From assembly GCA_004555725.1 (NCBI GenBank), contig SFHC01000007.1, positions 30,654-94,653 of the forward strand: 64,000 nt of DNA, given 5' to 3'. This DNA comes from [Eubacterium] saphenum. GTDB lineage: Bacteria; Bacillota; Clostridia; Peptostreptococcales; Anaerovoracaceae. The notes beneath the pieces are model-generated. The model saw only the letters and a program-made list of their open reading frames with translations, was not told the origin of the DNA and searched no databases. The translations under genes and the position numbers were made by a program. The number at the start of each line of letters is the position of its first letter. The stretch's first letter is position 1. Of this stretch, positions 34,201-42,564 are shown piece after piece.

Positions 34201-35091
34201 ATGGCAAAGGTTACAGAAGGTTATATGCCATTTCTCGGATACAAGACATACTACAGAATCGTCGGAGAGCGCAAGGATAACGGCAAGGCGCCTCTGGTCT
34301 TCCTTCACGGAGGTCCGGGATCTACACATAACTATTTTGAAGTTCTGGACTGTGTCGCAGACATGGATGACCGTCAGCTGATCATGTATGACCAGATCGG
34401 CTGCGGAAACTCTTATCTGGACGGACATCCGGAACTCTGGACCAAGGAAACCTGGATGGACGAGCTGGACGCGCTGCGTGAGCATCTGGATCTGGATGAG
34501 TGCCACATGCTGGGACAGTCCTGGGGCGGCATGCTGCAGATCTGCTACGCGATCGAACGTCAGCCGAAGGGTGTAAAATCTTTCATCATTTCCAGCGGCC
34601 ATCCGAGCAGCAGCCTCTGGGCAGAAGAAGGAATCAGAAGAATTAAGATGATGCCGGAGGATATGCAGAAGGCCATCAACCACGCCATGGAGACACAGGA
34701 CTTCACCGGCGAGGCTTATGATGCCGCAGTTGCAGAGTATATGAGAAGATACTGCGATTATCCGGTTACAGAAGATTCTCCGGAGTGCCTGAGCAGAGAG
34801 AAGAAGCACGGCGATGAGGCATATCTCTACGGATGGGGTCCGAATGAGTTCGTACCGTCCGGCACACTGGGCGATTTCGAGTATGTGGACCGTCTGAATG
34901 AGATCAAGATTCCGTCCTTCATCTGCAGCGGTATTCAGGATCTGTGCTCACCGCTGGTTGCCAAGACCATGTATGACGGAATTCCGGATTCCAAGTGGGA
35001 GCTGTTCACACATTCCCACCACATGTGCTTTGTTGAGGAAACAGACAAGTACATTGATCTCATGATCAAGTGGCTGAACCAGCACGACTAA
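34201..35091 (+). CDS. pip: Proline iminopeptidase (alpha/beta hydrolase, S33)
   Basis: A 296-residue serine peptidase releasing N-terminal proline from peptides. LVFLHGGPGSTHNYF carries the oxyanion-hole HGGPG motif of the S33 family. The nucleophile elbow is GQSWGG. The catalytic Asp is in GIQDLCSPL and the His in SHHMCFVEE. Length is typical. GGGGGTAAACAA precedes the ATG. No signal peptide is seen, so it acts in the cytosol on imported peptides, in line with the Xaa-Pro peptidase before it and the peptide carrier after it. Confidence 0.9.
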   Translation: MAKVTEGYMPFLGYKTYYRIVGERKDNGKAPLVFLHGGPGSTHNYFEVLDCVADMDDRQLIMYDQIGCGNSYLDGHPELWTKETWMDELDALREHLDLDECHMLGQSWGGMLQICYAIERQPKGVKSFIISSGHPSSSLWAEEGIRRIKMMPEDMQKAINHAMETQDFTGEAYDAAVAEYMRRYCDYPVTEDSPECLSREKKHGDEAYLYGWGPNEFVPSGTLGDFEYVDRLNEIKIPSFICSGIQDLCSPLVAKTMYDGIPDSKWELFTHSHHMCFVEETDKYIDLMIKWLNQHD

Positions 35092-35212
35092 TCAGATAAT
35101 ATTTATGTAGGTAACCGGCCGGGAGTGAAAATTAGTTCGCTATAATTATCAAAGCATGAAAAATAATATACGTTATTTTGAGTGAAATTCACTTTCAGCC
35201 GGTTTGTTTAGG

Positions 35213-35290
35213 GTTTATCATAAGCAAATGTAATTCTATTTATTATTTATACATAAATTCTATTTACAATGTGACAAGCTTATGATAAAC
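35213..35290 (+). promoter_or_regulatory. Widely spaced perfect inverted repeat upstream of the POT gene
   Basis: GTTTATCATAAGC (35213-35225) and its exact complement GCTTATGATAAAC (35278-35290) enclose a 52-bp AT-rich stretch with a repeated ATTCTATTTA. The arms could be two operator halves bound with looping, or a long RNA stem. The remaining 330-bp gap (35092-35422) shows no gene. Confidence 0.5.
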
Positions 35291-35422
35291 TTGTAGTCTA
35301 ATTGTGATATGCATAAACCATCCGGTTCCATGGGAAACGGACAGGTATGCGGACACAAGACGGATGGAAACATCCACCAATTCATTTTCAATCATTCATT
35401 ACATCGTAGGAGGTGTGAATCA

Positions 35423-36787
35423 ATGGAACAGACGAAAAAGCACTCGTTCCCTATGGGATTCTACGTCTGCAGTTTGTCCTTCACCTTTGAGCGTCTGGCA
35501 TACTACGCTGCAAAGTGGGGCATCGCAATTTTCATGGTAGTAAGCGCTGCAAAGGGCGGACTTGGTTTAAGCCAGGCTCAGGGAGCTCTGTTCTCCTCAT
35601 TCCTGGTAGCTTTTACTTACATTACGCCGGTTATCGGAGGTTTCATCGCTGACCACTGGCTGAGCCCGAGAAAGCTCGTGCCGCTGGGTGAAATCCTGAT
35701 GGCAATCGGTTATTTCTGCGCATGGAAGGCAACCGGCAAGGGCATGCTGATCATCATGATCATCGTAATCGCTATCGGAACCGGATTCTTCAAAGGAAAC
35801 GTTTCCGGTATCCAGGGACGTCAGTTCCCGGCAGCAGATGCTGAATTCCTTGATACTGTATTCAGCTGGCAGTATTCTTTCGTAAACATCGGTTCCTTCT
35901 GCGGAACAACATTCCTGACACTCGTTGCTACACAGACAAAGCTTGGTTACAGAGGAATGTTCTTTGTCTGCGGAATATTCCTGCTGATCGACTGTGCTTG
36001 GTGGCTCATCGGACAGAAGTCCCTGGGCGATGCCGGCCTGAAACCGTTCCTGGTTGATAACCGTACAGAGGACGCTGAGAAAGCTGACGTTGCAGAAGAA
36101 AAGGCTCCGCTCACATCTGTTGAGAAGAACCGTGTTACTGCAATCATTCTGGTAACTATCCTGTCTGGTATTTTCTGGCTGGTATGGTACATGGCTTACC
36201 TGCCTGTATACTATAAGTTCGGACCGACTTCACAGGGCGGACTTGCATGGGCTAACTGGAACATCGGAAACTTCACGATGCCGACATCCTGGTTTGACTC
36301 TGCAAACGGACTGCTCTGCATCATCCTCTGCCCGATCTTTGCGAAGATCTGGTCTACATTGGATAAGAAGGGCAAGGACTGGTCCTTCCTCACAAAGACT
36401 GGCTTCGGAATTTTCGTTCTGGGTATCTGCGTAGCAGTACTGGCACTGGGCGGAATTATGTCCAAAGAAGGAAAAGGTCAGGTTGGCGTATGGGTAATCT
36501 TCCTCTCCGCACTCTTCATGACACTCGGAGAAGTAGTATTCTCCCCTCTGGGCAACTCCTTCATCAGTAAGTACGCACCGAAGTCCCTGCTGGGAACTCT
36601 GCTCGGCGTATGGCCGCTGATCATCTTCTTCTCCGGCCTGATCTACGGACCGCTGTACAACTTCATGGACAAGTTCGATTTCATCAAGGCTTACGGACTG
36701 CTTGCAGTTATCATTCTGGTTATCGGAATCCTTCTGATGCCGTTTGGTAAGAAGTTCAATAAGTGGATCCACGCAGACGAGCTGTAA
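35423..36787 (+). CDS. POT-family di-/tripeptide transporter
   Basis: A 454-residue proton-coupled oligopeptide transporter with about 12-14 hydrophobic segments. ATG 35423 follows TAGGAGGTGTGAATCA; in-frame codons further left lack a ribosome site. SLSFTFERLAYYAAKWGIAIFM carries the E-x-x-x-Y helix 1 motif related to ExxERFxYY. FVAFTYITPVIGGFIADHWL and GNVSGIQGRQFP are further family blocks, and a charged central loop (ENRTEDAEKADVAEE-like, about 235-265) splits the halves. It imports small peptides that the two upstream proline-specific peptidases can finish. Confidence 0.88.
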   Translation: MEQTKKHSFPMGFYVCSLSFTFERLAYYAAKWGIAIFMVVSAAKGGLGLSQAQGALFSSFLVAFTYITPVIGGFIADHWLSPRKLVPLGEILMAIGYFCAWKATGKGMLIIMIIVIAIGTGFFKGNVSGIQGRQFPAADAEFLDTVFSWQYSFVNIGSFCGTTFLTLVATQTKLGYRGMFFVCGIFLLIDCAWWLIGQKSLGDAGLKPFLVDNRTEDAEKADVAEEKAPLTSVEKNRVTAIILVTILSGIFWLVWYMAYLPVYYKFGPTSQGGLAWANWNIGNFTMPTSWFDSANGLLCIILCPIFAKIWSTLDKKGKDWSFLTKTGFGIFVLGICVAVLALGGIMSKEGKGQVGVWVIFLSALFMTLGEVVFSPLGNSFISKYAPKSLLGTLLGVWPLIIFFSGLIYGPLYNFMDKFDFIKAYGLLAVIILVIGILLMPFGKKFNKWIHADEL

Positions 36788-36908
36788 TCGCGCGGAAGAT
36801 CCGTTATTTATAGCGAACGATCAACCTGCTGATATGTATGAAACAGTAAACAATAGAATATGATTTTATTTTATGTTACACTTGAATGGGTGTCAGCAGA
36901 ATAAACCG

Positions 36909-36941
36909 GAAAGGATCGGGCAGATGCCCGGTCCTTTCTTT
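36909..36941 (+). terminator. Terminator after the POT gene
   Basis: GAAAGGA-CGGGC and GCCCG-TCCTTTC form a long stem followed by TTT. Confidence 0.8.
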
Positions 36942-36985
36942 AAATGAAAATACAATATCGCAAAAATTATGACAGGTGGTGTGAT

Positions 36986-38155
36986 ATGGACAGAAATTAT
37001 ACGAAAGAGAATCCGGACATGAAACTGGGATTCGGGTTTATGCGCCTTCCGCAGACGGATCCGGATGACGACGCTTCCATCGATCTGAAGCAGGTGGAGC
37101 AGATGGCGGACCGGTTCTTCCAGAGAGGGTTCACCTACTGTGATACCGCGTACATGTACCATGACTTCAAGAGTGAAGAAGCCGTCGGAAAAGCCGTTGT
37201 AGACCGTCACCCGCGGGATTCCTTCACAATCGCAAGTAAAATGCCGCTGGGAATGCTGAAGAGCGAAGATGATGTGGAGCAAATTTTTAACAGACAGCTG
37301 GAGAACCTGCACGTCGATTATTTTGACTACTATCTGATGCATGATATGAACAAGGCCAATTACGAGACGGCGCAGAAGTTCCATGTGATCGAATTTGCGC
37401 GGAAGATGCAGGCAGAGGGAAAAATCCATCACCTCGGGTTCAGCTGCCATGATACGCCGGAGCACATCGACCGGGCGCTGACGGAGAATCCGTTCTTTGA
37501 GTTTGTTCAGCTGCAGATCAATTATCTGGACTGGGACAGCGAAGCGATTCAGTCCGGCGCCTGCTATGAGGTCTGCGAGAAACACCAGAAGCCGGTTATC
37601 GTCATGGAGCCGGTGAAAGGCGGTACACTGGCAAAGGTTCCGGAAGAGGTGGAGCAGATGATGCGCGCCTGCCATCCGGACTGGAGTCCGGCGTCCTGGG
37701 CGGTGCGGTTCGCCGCAAGCCTTCCGATGGTGAAGGTGGTGCTGTCCGGAATGTCGAATATGGAGCAGCTGGAGGATAATACCTCCTATATGCAGAACTT
37801 CCAGCCGCTGAATCAGGAAGAGAAGTATCTGCTGAAGAAAGCCGCGGATATTATCCATAATACGATTGCGATCCCATGCACCGGATGCCGCTACTGCATT
37901 GAAGAGAACCACTGCCCGCAGAATATTCCGATCCCGCGCTATTTCAACCTGTATAACACAGAAAGCCTCTGCCCGGGAAGAGACTGGTCGCCGGAGCAGG
38001 AGTATTACGCAAACAGCGTGAACGATGGATTCGGACGCGCGTCGGCCTGCATTCAGTGCCGCGGATGTGAACGTGTCTGTCCTCAGCATCTTCCGATTAC
38101 GGACCTGCTGAAGAAGGTGGACGAGACTCTGGAAGAACATAACTTTCTGCTGTAG
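36986..38155 (+). CDS. Aldo/keto reductase with C-terminal 4Fe-4S region
   Basis: A 389-residue oxidoreductase from ATG 36986 (AGGTGGTG upstream). Residues 1-270 are an aldo/keto reductase barrel: LGFGFMRLPQ, FTYCDTAYMYHDFKSEEAVGKA with the catalytic Asp/Tyr, YYLMHDMN and VVLSGMSNMEQL. The C-terminal part contains two Cys clusters, CTGCRYCIEENHCPQ and CIQCRGCERVCPQ, which fit iron-sulfur centres and are usual in this clostridial branch. It may pass electrons between NAD(P)H and a ferredoxin-type partner. Substrate unknown. A terminator follows at 38190-38225. Confidence 0.87.
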   Translation: MDRNYTKENPDMKLGFGFMRLPQTDPDDDASIDLKQVEQMADRFFQRGFTYCDTAYMYHDFKSEEAVGKAVVDRHPRDSFTIASKMPLGMLKSEDDVEQIFNRQLENLHVDYFDYYLMHDMNKANYETAQKFHVIEFARKMQAEGKIHHLGFSCHDTPEHIDRALTENPFFEFVQLQINYLDWDSEAIQSGACYEVCEKHQKPVIVMEPVKGGTLAKVPEEVEQMMRACHPDWSPASWAVRFAASLPMVKVVLSGMSNMEQLEDNTSYMQNFQPLNQEEKYLLKKAADIIHNTIAIPCTGCRYCIEENHCPQNIPIPRYFNLYNTESLCPGRDWSPEQEYYANSVNDGFGRASACIQCRGCERVCPQHLPITDLLKKVDETLEEHNFLL

Positions 38156-38189
38156 CAGTCCGGGAACGGAATAAAGAAAAGATTGCCGG

Positions 38190-38225
38190 GGCGGGCAGGG
38201 TGCATCCTTGCCCGTCTGCGTTTTG
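38190..38225 (+). terminator. Terminator after the aldo/keto reductase gene
   Basis: CGGGCAGGG and CCTTGCCCG form a stem near 38192-38212, followed after TCTGCG by TTTTG. Confidence 0.6.
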
Positions 38226-38270
38226 TCGAACGGGGAGCTGCAGGCTCCCGGACGGAAGAGGGGAAACTGT

Positions 38271-39479
38271 ATGAAGTATGATTTCACGAGTTATTTAGAC
38301 CGGAAGGGAAAGGACGCCGCGGCCTATGACAGTGTCGGACGGGAAGGCTACGGGTTCGCGCCGGACGCGCCGAAAGAGGGATTTGACATCATTCCGATGT
38401 GGATCGCGGACATGAATTTTCCGACGGTGCCGGCGATTCCGGAGGCCATGATCGAGCGCGCCAGGCACCCGGCGTACGGGTATTATCTGACGCCGGACGC
38501 GTATTACGACGCGATTATCTCATGGCAAAGGGACCGTAACAAGGTGGAAAACCTGACTGCCGGGCAGATCGATTATCTGAACGGGGTGCTGGGAGGCGTG
38601 GCTGCAGCCCTGAAGGTTCTGTGCGGACCGGGAGACCCGGTTCTGGTGCACCAGCCGACGTATATCGGATTCACCAATACGCTGAAAACCAACGGGTATC
38701 GGATCGTACACTCCAATCTGAAGAAGGATGAAGACGGAATCTGGAGAATGGATTATCAGGATATGGAGGAGAAGATCCGGAAATACCATATCCACGCGGC
38801 GATTTTCTGCTCTCCGCACAATCCGACGGGCCGTGTCTGGGAGCGTGAGGAAATCGAACAGGTGATGGAGGTATACCGCAGAAACGATGTCTATGTCATT
38901 TCCGATGAGATCTGGTCGGATCTGCTTCTCGACGGACACCATCATATTCCGACGCAGAGCGTCAGCGAGGATGCGCGACAGCGGACCATCGCGCTCTATG
39001 CGCCGTCTAAGACGTTCAATCTGGCCGGCCTGGTCGGGAGCTACAGCATTATCTATAACGACCGGCTGAGAGATCTGTATCTGAATGAACTGGGCAGAAC
39101 ACACCTGAATTCCATGAACGTGCTCTCCATGCACGCGCTTCTGGGCGCGTATTCTGCGGAAGGCCGCGAATGGGTGGATGAACAGCGCACCGTTCTGTCG
39201 GAAAACGTGGAGTATGCCGTATCGTTTATTCACGATCATATTCCGGGCGCAGAGGTTTCCCGTCCGCAGGGAACGTATATGCTGTTCATCGATTTCAGCG
39301 AGTGGTGCAGAGCACACGGAAAGACCCTGCAGGAATTGAAAAAAGCCGGCTGGGACGTCGGTGTCGCCTGGCAGGACGGCGAGATTTTCGGCGGAAAAAA
39401 CTGCATCCGCATGAATCTTGCGCTGCCGCTGTCCAGGGTGAAAGAGGCGTTCAGGCGGCTTGAAAAATATGTTTTATAG
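38271..39479 (+). CDS. MalY/PatB-type PLP-dependent C-S lyase or aminotransferase
   Basis: A 402-residue fold-type I PLP enzyme from ATG 38271, preceded by GAGGGGAAA. MWIADMNFPTVPAI and GVLGGVAAALKVL lie in the N-terminal part, FCSPHNPTGRVW is the PLP-phosphate loop, VYVISDEIWSDLLLDG holds the cofactor Asp and ALYAPSKTFNLAGL the Schiff-base Lys. The pattern fits the MalY/PatB branch, whose members cleave cystathionine or cysteine to release sulfide, ammonia and pyruvate, and some also repress genes. With the desulfidase-family gene at 29.9 kb it suggests sulfur amino-acid breakdown. Exact substrate unknown. Confidence 0.87.
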   Translation: MKYDFTSYLDRKGKDAAAYDSVGREGYGFAPDAPKEGFDIIPMWIADMNFPTVPAIPEAMIERARHPAYGYYLTPDAYYDAIISWQRDRNKVENLTAGQIDYLNGVLGGVAAALKVLCGPGDPVLVHQPTYIGFTNTLKTNGYRIVHSNLKKDEDGIWRMDYQDMEEKIRKYHIHAAIFCSPHNPTGRVWEREEIEQVMEVYRRNDVYVISDEIWSDLLLDGHHHIPTQSVSEDARQRTIALYAPSKTFNLAGLVGSYSIIYNDRLRDLYLNELGRTHLNSMNVLSMHALLGAYSAEGREWVDEQRTVLSENVEYAVSFIHDHIPGAEVSRPQGTYMLFIDFSEWCRAHGKTLQELKKAGWDVGVAWQDGEIFGGKNCIRMNLALPLSRVKEAFRRLEKYVL

Positions 39480-39561
39480 ATTCCCTGACGAGGGACCTGC
39501 ATCAGCTCTGTCTGCGCCGCTTGGAAATGAGTGCGGCTTGCCAGTCGCTGTGCTAGGTCTC

Positions 39562-39831
39562 CTAAAACTCCGCATAGGTAAATCCCGGGGAGGTGAGCAT
39601 GCCTCCGAACATGGAAAAGAGGTAGAGGAGGATCATGCCGCCCAGGAAGAGCAGGGTGTAGCGGAATACCTGGTTCTTGAAGAGGGCTTTCAGCCGCTGG
39701 CTGAGGGTCTTCTTTTTATCTGGTTTTGCGTCAGCGGACGGTGCCGGCTGTACGGGCGCTTCCGTTTCCTGCAGTGTCTGTGATGTCGGGCTTGTTCTGG
39801 TTTTCTGTGTAGAAATTGTAGAGTGCTTCAT
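39562..39831 (-). CDS. dltX: DltX-like small membrane protein at the 3' end of the dlt operon
   Basis: An 89-residue protein with a hydrophilic N-terminal half (Thr/Gln/Pro then Lys-rich) and one hydrophobic segment, YTLLFLGGMILLYLFSMFGG. It ends in GFTYAEF, which fits the F-x-Y-x-x-F C-terminal motif of DltX, the short protein needed for D-alanine transfer to teichoic acids. The ATG at 39831 has GGGTGAGAATCA upstream and lies inside dltD, giving a 101-bp overlap in another frame. Known DltX proteins have about 50 residues and usually head the operon; here it is longer and last. Family call rests on the motif and context. Confidence 0.72.
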   Translation of the reverse strand: MKHSTISTQKTRTSPTSQTLQETEAPVQPAPSADAKPDKKKTLSQRLKALFKNQVFRYTLLFLGGMILLYLFSMFGGMLTSPGFTYAEF

Positions 39832-40981
39832 TGATTCTCACCCATCCTTCTCCCCACGGGTGAACGGCATCGCGGTTCACGAACGGGGTGTAGTCATATT
39901 TGGTTAAATCGGTTACTTCTGCGCCGTAGCCGCCGGCAATCCTGGTGATTTTACGGGCAAAGGCTTTCCGCTCATGGGAGTTGATTCCGGTATAGTCGTA
40001 CCAGTAACCGTTCATCGGCAGGATGACCAGCATCGCGCGGATGTGGTTCTGCTGACAGATGGTCAGGAAGGCGTCCAGGTCACCGTATTCTTTTGACTGC
40101 AGAAGAGAATTCTTCTTGTGCACACCTTTTGCCCTCGGATATACAAAACGGAATTTCATTTTCCAGCTGTGATCGCTCATATAGAACGGGTTGTGGGATT
40201 TCTTCTCCGCGACGCGGCGCGCCTTGTCGACCCAGTGGTTCCAGTCAAACTGTCCGTTTTCGATCGGTTGTTTATTAAAACCGGATGCCTGGTCTTGGCC
40301 GCGAAGGAAGGTCATGGCTGCGCGCGTGGTAATCATATCTTTATCATTCTGATACAGCATCAGCGCTCTGTACGCGAGCGGATCGGCCGGATGCAGCCGG
40401 CCCATATGCAGCAGGACGCGATTGTAGAGCTGCACATGATTCTGCAGCGTCGGGGAGCCGTTCAGCAGCTTGACTGAACGCCTTGCTACATAAGTTTTCA
40501 CAGATCTCGGGACATCCTTGTTCTTCAGGAAGGCCACATATTCCGTTTCAGAGAAGCGCAGCGCGTATCCTTTTTTACTGACTCCTCCGGCCGTACGGTA
40601 CCAGGTCGGCGAGACCAGCATCACCACACGCCGGTTCTTGATCTGCGGCTCCAGCGCGCCCAGAGCGACCGTGTGGAACAGCGTCTGGTTAAACGGGCCT
40701 CCGATGGTCATCAGATGCACGTCCGTTCCGCGGAAAAAATTGGCCGGATGGAACGATGTATTTCTCCCATGTCTGAATTCAGAAGAACCGAATACAAACA
40801 TATCTTTCTTGGTAATGTTCTGATCGAGCGCGTTGTAAGACATATCCTTATACTGGCTGTACCAGGTTCCGAACTGCGGGTCGCTCGTTTTCATGCCTTT
40901 TGACAGACAAATCGCATGCAGTCCGCCCGCAAAAGCAAGGAATAACACGAACGCGATCAGAAACGCTTTCAGTTTTTTCAT
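39731..40981 (-). CDS. dltD: D-alanyl transfer protein DltD
   Basis: A 416-residue membrane-anchored protein. A single N-terminal helix (FLIAFVLFLAFAGGLHAI) is followed by an extracellular SGNH-type domain. FVFGSSEFRHG carries the catalytic Ser, and NRDAVHPWGEGW the Asp-x-x-His of the triad. LMTIGGPFNQTLFH and ILPMNGYWYDYT are other family blocks. DltD takes part in moving D-alanine from the carrier DltC to lipoteichoic acid at the outer face. The gene sits 28 nt after dltC and overlaps the dltX-like gene at its 3' end. Confidence 0.92.
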   Translation of the reverse strand: MKKLKAFLIAFVLFLAFAGGLHAICLSKGMKTSDPQFGTWYSQYKDMSYNALDQNITKKDMFVFGSSEFRHGRNTSFHPANFFRGTDVHLMTIGGPFNQTLFHTVALGALEPQIKNRRVVMLVSPTWYRTAGGVSKKGYALRFSETEYVAFLKNKDVPRSVKTYVARRSVKLLNGSPTLQNHVQLYNRVLLHMGRLHPADPLAYRALMLYQNDKDMITTRAAMTFLRGQDQASGFNKQPIENGQFDWNHWVDKARRVAEKKSHNPFYMSDHSWKMKFRFVYPRAKGVHKKNSLLQSKEYGDLDAFLTICQQNHIRAMLVILPMNGYWYDYTGINSHERKAFARKITRIAGGYGAEVTDLTKYDYTPFVNRDAVHPWGEGWVRINEALYNFYTENQNKPDITDTAGNGSARTAGTVR

Positions 40982-41009
40982 AACAGGCAGCTTCTCCCTA
41001 TGATTGCAG

Positions 41010-41264
41010 TTACATTCTGGACAGAACGACGTTGATCACCTTATTCGGTGTATCCATCTCCTCGCGCTTCAGTTCAGAAGGCGCCAGAACGACGCCGATC
41101 TGATCCTCCACATCCATCAGGAGTGTGACGTAGTCCAGAGAATCGATCAGATCCTCTTCCAGCAGGTTGATATCCAGGTTTTCTCTGACGATGTCGTCTC
41201 CGCAGATGTCCTCAAGCATATCGAGAATTAAGTTCTTTGCTTCTTCTTTACTTACCTTAGCCAT
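41010..41264 (-). CDS. dltC: D-alanine carrier protein DltC
   Basis: An 84-residue acyl-carrier-type protein from ATG 41264, preceded by CGGAGG; in-frame codons upstream are not needed. The phosphopantetheine attachment Ser is in EEDLIDSLDYVTLL. It carries D-alanine as a thioester between DltA and the DltB/DltX/DltD machinery. Length fits the family (about 78-85). A 133-bp gap separates it from dltB, which is unusually long within a dlt operon and contains a GC-rich CCGCG/CGCGG hairpin. Confidence 0.92.
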   Translation of the reverse strand: MAKVSKEEAKNLILDMLEDICGDDIVRENLDINLLEEDLIDSLDYVTLLMDVEDQIGVVLAPSELKREEMDTPNKVINVVLSRM

Positions 41265-41397
41265 GATTGTATACCTCCGTAAATATGTAATTTTCAATAT
41301 AATAGGTTCATCTATTTCCAGTCGGCAAAAGCTAACCTGCCGGCGGAAACTCCTTGCAGTCGCCGCGGAACGCGGCGGTTGTTTTTTGTCCCTGAAA

Positions 41398-42561
41398 TCA
41401 GCCGAAGACGATCTGGGTAAAGCGTCCGGAAAACAAGAAGAATCCGAACATGACCAGATGGAAGGTCAGCAGCCACTCCAGGAAACAGAACCAGCGGTCT
41501 TTCTTGTGCTTCTTGTAGAATTTCGACTTCTTCTGGTAAATCTCGGTCAGGGACAGGAGGGCGCCGTGGTAGAGACCATACAGGATATAATAATCGGTCA
41601 GTCCGTGCCAGCATCCCATAATGCCCATGTTGATCATGAACGCGATCGATGCGATGACCAGCTTGTTTCTGGTAAAGCGCCGGCGGATCAGGTTCATCGT
41701 CACACGGGAAAAGATGAAATCGCGGAACCAGTGGGACAGGGTGATATGCCAGCGGTCCCAGAACTCCTTGATGTCCTTGCTGATAAACGGCTTGTTGAAG
41801 TTTTCCGGGGTATTGATGCCGAAAATCCTGGATAAGCCAATGGCCATACTGCTGTAGCCGGCAAAATCGAAGAACAGGTAGAAGCCGTAGCAGTACATGT
41901 AAATCATCGCGTGGCTGAATCCGTCTTTCATGCCGAACCACTGCATCAGCTGGTAGAATCCTGTTCCGATCACTTTCTTGTAGACGAGGCCCTGGAGAAT
42001 CCGTGAAAGGCCGCTCCCGAGCATTTCAATGTATTCCTGACGCGACGGGACGGTTTCCAGATCTGCCTGAAAACGGCGGCTGCGGTCGATCGGACCGGAC
42101 ATCACCGTTGGGAAAAACCAGAGAAGATACAGATAGTCGAATGGCCGGACCTCATGAATGACGTCGTCGTAAATTTCGATGATGATCTGTATGACCTTAA
42201 AGGACATATAGGAGATGCCCAGAAAAGCGAACATGTGGTACGGATTTCCAACGGCAGTCAGTACTTTGTTTGCCGCCACCGGAAGAATACTCAGGAACAG
42301 GAAGAGATGGTAAATATGTGCGTTCCTTCCGTATTTTCTGCGCAGGAGAAGGTAAATCCGTATGGCGGCGTATTCTCCGAATGTGAATCCTGCAAGCCAG
42401 AGCATCGCGCGGATATTGTGTCCCATGGCGATCCAGAGAAACACCAGGGTGACGGCAAATCCGTAGTAACGGATGGATTTCTGCCGCAGACCCAGGACAA
42501 TGGCCGGGATTGACAGAGCCCCAGCCAGCAGAAAAAAACTTGTATCACTGAATAACTGCAT
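41398..42561 (-). CDS. dltB: D-alanyl transfer MBOAT protein DltB
   Basis: A 387-residue membrane-bound O-acyltransferase with about eleven hydrophobic segments. The conserved block FWDRWHITLSHWFRDFIF and the catalytic His in IMGCWHGLTDYYILYGLYHG mark the MBOAT family. YLYLLWFFPTVMSGPIDRSRRF is the DltB-type loop. It moves D-alanine from DltC across the membrane. The start lies 3 nt after the dltA stop with GGAGAGTGAG as ribosome site, so the two are coupled. Confidence 0.93.
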   Translation of the reverse strand: MQLFSDTSFFLLAGALSIPAIVLGLRQKSIRYYGFAVTLVFLWIAMGHNIRAMLWLAGFTFGEYAAIRIYLLLRRKYGRNAHIYHLFLFLSILPVAANKVLTAVGNPYHMFAFLGISYMSFKVIQIIIEIYDDVIHEVRPFDYLYLLWFFPTVMSGPIDRSRRFQADLETVPSRQEYIEMLGSGLSRILQGLVYKKVIGTGFYQLMQWFGMKDGFSHAMIYMYCYGFYLFFDFAGYSSMAIGLSRIFGINTPENFNKPFISKDIKEFWDRWHITLSHWFRDFIFSRVTMNLIRRRFTRNKLVIASIAFMINMGIMGCWHGLTDYYILYGLYHGALLSLTEIYQKKSKFYKKHKKDRWFCFLEWLLTFHLVMFGFFLFSGRFTQIVFG

Positions 42562-42564
42562 AGT

